Shown: in pieces, positions 23,661-28,174 of the stretch
Numbering within the stretch: the first letter of the stretch is position 1
Layout: the number at the start of each line of letters is the position of its first letter
Assembly (NCBI GenBank): GCA_036003365.1
Contig: DASYSL010000049.1
Coordinates: 1-28,174 of the forward strand
DNA length: 28,174 bases
Direction of reading: 5' to 3'
Origin: DASYSL01 sp036003365
GTDB taxonomy: Bacteria > Eisenbacteria > RBG-16-71-46 > DASYSL01
Made by a program: the position numbers and the translations under genes
Notes under the pieces: model-generated
Database searches by the model: none
What the model was told of the DNA's origin: nothing
What the model saw: only the letters and a program-made list of their open reading frames with translations

Positions 23661-24401
23661 GTGAGCCCGGCCGTCGGCGATCCGCCCCGCTCCAAGGGGA
23701 AATCGCGCGCCGGCGGCGGGGCGAAGAAATCCAAGGTCGACGTCGCCGCGCAGATCCGCGTGTTGAAGCGCCTCTATCCGGGCGCGCGCACGGCGCTCGA
23801 TTACGAAACGCCTTTCCAACTTCTGGTGGCCACCATCTTGTCGGCGCAATGCACCGACGAGCGCGTGAACATGACGACGCCCGCTCTCTTTCGCCGCTTC
23901 CGTGGCCCGCGCGACTTCGCCGAGGCGGAGAGCGGTGAGATCCAGGAAGCCATCCGCTCGACCGGCTTCTTCCGCTCCAAGACCAAATCGCTCCAGGCCA
24001 TGTCGCGCGATCTCGTGGACAAGCACGGCGGCGAGGTGCCGCGCACCATGGAGGATCTGGTGACGCTGCGGGGCGTCGGCCGCAAGACGGCGAACGTCGT
24101 CTTGGGGGACGCTTTCGGCATCTCCGAAGGCATCGTGGTGGACACGCACGTGACGCGTCTCTCGCGGCGCCTCGGTTTGACCAAGCAGCGCGATCCGGTG
24201 AAGATCGAGCGCGATCTCATGGCCAAGGTGCCCAAGCACGACTGGACGCTGTTCGCGCACCTGCTCATCCTGCACGGCCGCGCCATCTGCCAGGCGCGCA
24301 AGCCGCGCTGCCCCGAATGCCCGCTCGCGCCTCTGTGCCCCAAGATCGGCGTGCCGGCGCCGATTCGCGCCGCCGCCAAGCCCTTCGCGCCGTCCGCCTG
24401 A
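23661..24401 (+). CDS. nth: Endonuclease III (DNA glycosylase/AP lyase)
   Basis: This 246-residue base-excision-repair enzyme has a helix-hairpin-helix LRGVGRKTANVVLG with catalytic Lys142 and, in VVDTHVTRLSRRLG, catalytic Asp161. The C-terminal 4Fe-4S loop is Cys210, Cys217, Cys220 and Cys226, the standard C-x6-C-x2-C-x5-C spacing. A basic ~25-residue tail (Lys, Arg, Gly) precedes the core and may bind DNA. It removes oxidised pyrimidines and cuts the abasic site. The start is GTG, ten bases after nuoI, so it is probably read from the nuo transcript. Confidence 0.95.
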   Translation: MSPAVGDPPRSKGKSRAGGGAKKSKVDVAAQIRVLKRLYPGARTALDYETPFQLLVATILSAQCTDERVNMTTPALFRRFRGPRDFAEAESGEIQEAIRSTGFFRSKTKSLQAMSRDLVDKHGGEVPRTMEDLVTLRGVGRKTANVVLGDAFGISEGIVVDTHVTRLSRRLGLTKQRDPVKIERDLMAKVPKHDWTLFAHLLILHGRAICQARKPRCPECPLAPLCPKIGVPAPIRAAAKPFAPSA

Positions 24402-24402
24402 C

Positions 24403-25023
24403 ATGGGCAAAGGGCCCGACGGGTTCGACCGCGCTCCTGTCGTCCAGCGCATTCACTCGCCACGCCACGAGCCCAGGCTGCCGCCTGGCCAGTTCGAGAC
24501 CGAGAAGTGGCCCGTGCTCTCCTATGGCACCGTGCCGCGCTTCGATCCCGCGCGCTGGGATTTTCGCGTGTACGGCGAGGTCGAGCGCCCGCTCACGCTC
24601 GACTATGCCGCGTGTCTCGCGCGTCCACGCCTCGAGGTCACGGCCGACATCCATTGCGTGACGCGCTGGTCGCGCTTCGACACCGTCTTCGAAGGGTTCT
24701 CGGTCGCCGCACTCCTGCGTGAGGCCGGCATCAAGCCGAGCGCGCACTTCGCGGTGGTTCACTCCGAGCACGGCTACACCACCAACTTGCCGCTCGCCGC
24801 TCTCCTCGACCCGGACGTGATCCTCGCCGACTGGGCCGACGGCGCGCCACTCGAGCCCGATCACGGCGGACCGATGCGCCTCGTCGTCCCCAGCCGCTAT
24901 TTCTGGAAGAGCGCCAAGTGGGCGCGCGCCATCGAGCTCGTTCCCGAGGACCGCCCCGGCTTCTGGGAGAAGGGCGGCTACCACAACGACGCCGATCCTT
25001 GGCGGGAAGAAAGGTTCGGCTAG
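24403..25023 (+). CDS. Cytoplasmic sulfite-oxidase-like molybdopterin-domain protein
   Basis: This 206-residue protein consists of a single oxidoreductase molybdopterin-binding domain of the sulfite oxidase/YedY type. Cys85 in ADIHCVTRWSRFD is at the place of the molybdenum-ligand Cys, and HGGPMRLVVPSRYFWKSAKW is the typical C-terminal cofactor-binding stretch. FRVYGEVERPLTL opens the domain. There is no Tat or Sec signal, no heme domain and no dimerisation domain, so it is cytosolic, unlike MsrP or SorA. The substrate is unknown for this small group. The ATG begins one base after the nth stop. Confidence 0.85.
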   Translation: MGKGPDGFDRAPVVQRIHSPRHEPRLPPGQFETEKWPVLSYGTVPRFDPARWDFRVYGEVERPLTLDYAACLARPRLEVTADIHCVTRWSRFDTVFEGFSVAALLREAGIKPSAHFAVVHSEHGYTTNLPLAALLDPDVILADWADGAPLEPDHGGPMRLVVPSRYFWKSAKWARAIELVPEDRPGFWEKGGYHNDADPWREERFG

Positions 25024-25112
25024 ACAGACCTCTATCGCCTCTGGCTCGCGCCATGGGGTCAGAGGATACTGAGGCCATCGCCCTGAACGCCCGCGCCACG
25101 CCGGAGGAAGCG

Positions 25113-25262
25113 ATGGCCAGCGCACGTCAGAAGTCCGCCGCTCGCAAGAACATCAAGAAAGCCGCACGCTCCGCGCGATCGAAGAAGACGATCGCGCATC
25201 TACCCAAGAAGACGCGCACCGCGCTCGGCAAGCAGGGCGCGAAAGTGGCGAAGCGGAAGTAG
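25113..25262 (+). CDS. Very basic 49-residue protein, possibly nucleic-acid binding
   Basis: The protein has 12 Lys and 6 Arg in 49 residues and no acidic residue. It reads as repeated Ala/Lys/Arg helix followed by KKTIAHLPKKTRTALGKQGA. Small proteins of this general kind recur in environmental genomes and look like histone H1-type tails, but I cannot name a family. The ATG at 25113 has a perfect GGAGG (25103-25107) at good distance. A longer in-frame start at 25053 (69 residues) lacks a ribosome site, and its added part is acidic and unlike the core. It ends just before the GNAT gene. Confidence 0.7.
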   Translation: MASARQKSAARKNIKKAARSARSKKTIAHLPKKTRTALGKQGAKVAKRK

Positions 25263-25285
25263 TGGCCCATGAAGAGGCGATCTCG

Positions 25286-25756
25286 ATGAGCTTTCGGTTG
25301 CGGCAAGCCACGCCCCAGGACGCCGAGATCATGACGCAGATGCGCTGGAAGCTCTTCCAGGAGACGAACTCGACGGAGACGCCGGAGCCCCCGGCGGAGT
25401 TCCTGCGCGAAAGTCTCGCCGCCGTCTCCGATCTGCTCGGGAATGGGCAAGCGTTTGGCTGGCTCGCCGTCGCCGAAGACGGATCCGCGGTGGGAAATCT
25501 GGCGCTCCTGCTCCACGCCCGGCTTCCGTCGCCGCGAAACGTCGTGCCGGTCGAGGGCTACGTGATGAACGTCTGGGTCGAGCCCGCGTGGCGCCGGAAG
25601 GGGATCGCGACCGCGCTCATGGAAAAAGCCCTCGAAAAGTCGCGTGAGCTCGGGCTTCGACGCGTGCGTTTGCACGCGACGGCGGAAGGTCGCGGTGCGT
25701 ATGCACGCGCCGGCTTCGTGCCGCGTGAAGACGGGATGGAGCTGACACTGCCTTGA
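25286..25756 (+). CDS. GNAT family N-acetyltransferase
   Basis: This 156-residue protein has the GNAT fold pattern. The N-terminal FRLRQATPQDAEIMTQMRW is followed by a central strand MNVWVEPAWRRKGIATALME, where RRKGIA (103-108) is the acetyl-CoA pyrophosphate loop. VRLHATAEGRGAYARAGFV follows, the typical C-terminal strand-helix with Tyr139. The substrate cannot be predicted. I chose the ATG at 25286, preceded by AAGAGG, because it gives the usual N-terminus; an in-frame GTG at 25262 would add eight residues. It converges with the penicillin-binding protein gene, whose stop is three bases away; no terminator hairpin is visible between them. Confidence 0.88.
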   Translation: MSFRLRQATPQDAEIMTQMRWKLFQETNSTETPEPPAEFLRESLAAVSDLLGNGQAFGWLAVAEDGSAVGNLALLLHARLPSPRNVVPVEGYVMNVWVEPAWRRKGIATALMEKALEKSRELGLRRVRLHATAEGRGAYARAGFVPREDGMELTLP

Positions 25757-25759
25757 GAG

Positions 25760-27961
25760 CTACAGCCTGATGCGGTCGGGCTCGAGGGACTTGTTGTCGA
25801 TGGTGCGGAAGTTCTCGCGCTTGTGGGTGGTGTCGGCGCGGGCCGGTGTGGACACGGTGGTGACGCCGCCGGGCTCGCCAGGCTGGAGCGGCATGCCGAC
25901 GTGCACGTTGCACACTTCCTGCGGTTCCGAGCCGATGGTGAACACTTCCGTGGTCACCTCAGGGCACGCGTCGGTGGCGAGCATTCCGGTTTCGGCGCAC
26001 ACCTCGCGCGTGACCGTGCCGGCGGGCAGGTCGAAGTACTCCGTCTGACGGTTGGCGGTCCAGGACTTCATCGTCTCCGTCCAGATCGGCAACGCCGCCA
26101 CCGCGCCGGTCATGGCGTGGCCGAGCGGGCGCTTCACGTCGAATCCCACCCACACGCCGCATACCAGGCTCGGCACGAAGCCCACGAACCAGGCGTCGGA
26201 GTAGTCGTCCGTGGTGCCGGTCTTGCCGGCCGCCGGCGCGGTGAAGCCCATGGCGCGCGCCGGATAGGCGGTGCCGTGGTCGACCACGCTCTGCAGCATG
26301 TTGGTCATCACGGCCGCCGTCTCCGAGGACAGCACGTCGGTCGGCCGCGGGGGATTGGTCTCGAGCACGTTCCCCTGCGAATCCTCGACCTTGAGGATGT
26401 AGAGCGGCTCGGTGCGGATGCCTTCATCCGCGAACACGCAATACGACGACACCAGCTCCATCAGGTTGACCTCGCTCGTGCCCAGCGCGAGTGACAGGTT
26501 CTGTCCGATGGGGCTCTTGATGCCCATGCGACGCGCGTAGGACGACACGACGGTCGTACCGACTTTGGCCAGGAGCTTGATGGCCGGGATGTTGATCGAC
26601 TTCTGGAGCGCGTAGCGCAGCGTTACCGGACCGGAGTAGGTGCCGTCGTAGTTCGTCGGCGCCCACACGCCGCCCGAGCCCGCCGCGTACGACACCGGCG
26701 CGTCCACGATCACGTCCGTCGGCTTGAATCCCAGGTTGTCGATCGCGGCCGTGTAGATGAACGGCTTGAATGCCGAGCCGGGCTGGCGCTCCGCCTGCAC
26801 GGCGCGGTTGAACGGCGAGTCGCTGAAGTCGCGCCCGCCGATCAGGGCCCGCACGTATCCGGTCTTGGGATCGAGCGCGACGAGAGCACCCTGCAAGTAC
26901 GGCGTCCGCGGCTGCGCCGCCTCCCCGGCCCCGCTTGCCGCCGGGCGCACCCAGTTGGCACGCGTCACGCTGTACTTGTTGCGCTGCTCGAGCGAAGTAA
27001 GCCCCTTCTCCAGGGCGCGCTCAGCCGCCGCCTGCAGGTCGAGATCGAGCGAGGTGTAGATCTTGAGGCCGCCTTCGTAGAGAAGGTTCGAGCCGTACTT
27101 GTCGTCCATGGTCTGGCGAACCATCTCGATGAAGTAGGGCGCGTTGTCGGCGGTGAACTTGTCGGCCGTGACGCCGAGCGGCTGCGCGTCGGCGCGCTTG
27201 AACTGCTCGGCGGTGATGATGTGCTCCTCGTACATGCGCCGGAGCACGTGCTCGCGCCGCAACTTGGCCGCGTCCGGATGGCGGCGGGGCGAGTAGCGCA
27301 AGGGATTGGCCGGCAGGCCGGCGAGCAGGGCGCACTCGTGCAGCTGGAGCTGGCTCGGCGGCTTGCCGAAGTAGTTACGCGCCGCCGAGGCCACGCCATA
27401 CGAGCCGTCTCCGTAGTAGATCTGGTTGAAGTACATCTCCAGGATCTCGTTCTTCGAGTGCACGCGCTCGATGCGGATGGCGAGCAGCGCTTCCTTGATC
27501 TTGCGCTGCATGGTGACGTCGTTGGTGAGGAACATGTTGCGCGCCAGCTGCTGCGTGATGGTGCTCGTGCCGCGCGGCCGCTGCCCGTGCAAGAGCGCCA
27601 CGATCGAGGCGCGCATGACGCCCACGAGATCGATGCCCCAGTGCGAGTAGAAGCGCTTGTCCTCGGTGGCGATCACGCCCTTGATGAGGAAGGGCGGCAC
27701 TTCCGAAAGCGGCAGGCTCTGGCGGTTCTCGCGGAAGAACTCGTGGATCAGGCGGCCGCGCACGTCGTAGACCGACGACTTGAGCGCCGGACGATACGAC
27801 TGCACCTTGTCGACGGGCGGAAGATCGCCTTCCATCCATCGCGCCAAGCCGAACACGGCGCCCGCCGAGGCGAAGAGAACGAAGGCCACGACGCTGAAGA
27901 AGAAAGTCCAAGGGAAACGGCGCAGGCGCTTCTGGATGTCCGGAAAGTCCGGAACGGTCAT
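25760..27961 (-). CDS. Class A penicillin-binding protein 1A (GT51 and transpeptidase)
   Basis: This is a complete 733-residue bifunctional peptidoglycan synthase. A basic start and one membrane helix (17-40) are followed by the GT51 transglycosylase domain with catalytic Glu100 in ATEDKRFYSHWGID and RGTSTITQQLARN. The transpeptidase domain has Ser396-x-x-Lys399 (QPGSAFKPF), Ser455-Ile-Asn457 and KTGTT (580-584). The C-terminal tail (about 650-733) has four Cys and Pro/Thr-rich text that may be periplasmic and disordered. The start ATG at 27961 follows GGGAG, and its own promoter lies at 27993-28020. Class A identity is certain. PBP1A versus other subtypes is by length and domain order. Confidence 0.95.
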   Translation of the reverse strand: MTVPDFPDIQKRLRRFPWTFFFSVVAFVLFASAGAVFGLARWMEGDLPPVDKVQSYRPALKSSVYDVRGRLIHEFFRENRQSLPLSEVPPFLIKGVIATEDKRFYSHWGIDLVGVMRASIVALLHGQRPRGTSTITQQLARNMFLTNDVTMQRKIKEALLAIRIERVHSKNEILEMYFNQIYYGDGSYGVASAARNYFGKPPSQLQLHECALLAGLPANPLRYSPRRHPDAAKLRREHVLRRMYEEHIITAEQFKRADAQPLGVTADKFTADNAPYFIEMVRQTMDDKYGSNLLYEGGLKIYTSLDLDLQAAAERALEKGLTSLEQRNKYSVTRANWVRPAASGAGEAAQPRTPYLQGALVALDPKTGYVRALIGGRDFSDSPFNRAVQAERQPGSAFKPFIYTAAIDNLGFKPTDVIVDAPVSYAAGSGGVWAPTNYDGTYSGPVTLRYALQKSINIPAIKLLAKVGTTVVSSYARRMGIKSPIGQNLSLALGTSEVNLMELVSSYCVFADEGIRTEPLYILKVEDSQGNVLETNPPRPTDVLSSETAAVMTNMLQSVVDHGTAYPARAMGFTAPAAGKTGTTDDYSDAWFVGFVPSLVCGVWVGFDVKRPLGHAMTGAVAALPIWTETMKSWTANRQTEYFDLPAGTVTREVCAETGMLATDACPEVTTEVFTIGSEPQEVCNVHVGMPLQPGEPGGVTTVSTPARADTTHKRENFRTIDNKSLEPDRIRL

Positions 27962-27992
27962 CGATCTCCCTCGGTGGCGGGTTCCCGTGAGT

Positions 27993-28020
27993 AGGCTAGC
28001 AAGCGCGGCTCCAGGGTCAA
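27993..28020 (-). promoter_or_regulatory. Predicted promoter for the penicillin-binding protein gene
   Basis: On the minus strand TTGACC (28020-28015), a 16-base spacer and TAGCCT (27998-27993) fit the TTGACn/TAnnnT pattern seen elsewhere here. The predicted start near 27986 gives a leader of about 25 bases. Confidence 0.55.
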
Positions 28021-28040
28021 GTCCCGATCTGGTAAAGCTT

Positions 28041-28174
28041 TCAAGGGCTTCGTACCGGCCTCATCAGAGCGTATTTACGCCACTTCATTTCGATGCCCAT
28101 GGTCCAGCCTGCTCCCAGGTGAAGCTTCGCCAGCTTCTCGTCACCGAAGACCCAATCGCCGGTCACGCCCCTCC
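28041..28174 (-). CDS. C-terminal fragment of an unidentified minus-strand gene
   Basis: Reading leftwards from the edge, one frame is open for 43 codons and ends with TGA at 28043-28041. The peptide (GVTGDWVFGDEKLAKLHLGA, then WTMGIEMKWRKYALMRPVRSP) has balanced, protein-like composition with aromatic residues and little of the Arg/Ala/Pro excess typical of shadow frames in this DNA. It ends 21 bases before the promoter of the penicillin-binding protein gene. Too little is present for a family call. Confidence 0.4.
   Translation of the reverse strand, partial: RGVTGDWVFGDEKLAKLHLGAGWTMGIEMKWRKYALMRPVRSP

Overview
This is a gene-dense, GC-rich stretch of a bacterial chromosome. The genes are packed in short operons with many ATGA or GTGA stop/start overlaps. 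A TonB-family protein and several Sec signal peptides point to a Gram-negative (diderm) cell. The gene set (fused NuoCD, a TreT/DUF5752 trehalose module, an NTP-translocase-like protein, a DUF1844/MazG pair) would fit a poorly cultured lineage such as Candidatus Eisenbacteria. That placement is inference from gene content and cannot be proved from this window. I see no tRNA, rRNA, CRISPR array, transposase or phage gene.

Layout. 1-1573 (minus): a nucleotide-translocase-like membrane protein, cut by the left edge. 1574-1848: two divergent promoters. 1849-5492 (plus): an extremely acidic 75-residue protein, a SpeD-like pyruvoyl decarboxylase, agmatinase, an RlmI-type rRNA methyltransferase and a secreted protein of unknown function. 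5493-5633: a gap holding a perfect 26-bp palindrome. 5634-6581: a secreted MORN/TonB-C protein of lower GC. 6583-7727 (minus): MazG and DUF1844. 7764-10619 (plus): alanine racemase, a small Tudor-like protein, cytidine deaminase, and DeoC with a Cys-rich extension. 10637-15046: a hairpin, a promoter, then otsB-otsA-DUF5752-treT. 15114-18340: thymidine phosphorylase, a hotdog thioesterase and a 2-oxoacid dehydrogenase E2. 18379-24401: a promoter with an embedded palindrome, DUF2203, nuoB-nuoCD-nuoG-nuoI and endonuclease III. 24403-25756: a cytoplasmic molybdopterin-domain protein, a very basic 49-residue protein and a GNAT acetyltransferase. 25760-27961 (minus): a class A penicillin-binding protein with its own promoter. 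The last 134 bases look like the 3' end of another minus-strand gene.

How the genes work together. The SpeD-like enzyme and agmatinase suggest a short polyamine route. The SpeD copy has Ser where the catalytic Cys normally sits, so it may decarboxylate arginine (to agmatine, then putrescine) rather than S-adenosylmethionine. cdd, deoC and deoA belong to pyrimidine deoxynucleoside salvage but are split by a trehalose operon. That operon carries two independent trehalose routes, OtsA/OtsB and TreT. The nuo genes encode the connecting and quinone-site subunits of complex I plus NuoG, but lack nuoA, E, F, H and J-N. Promoters that can be read follow a TTGACn / TAnnnT pattern, and two sit so close to the start codon that leaderless mRNAs are likely.
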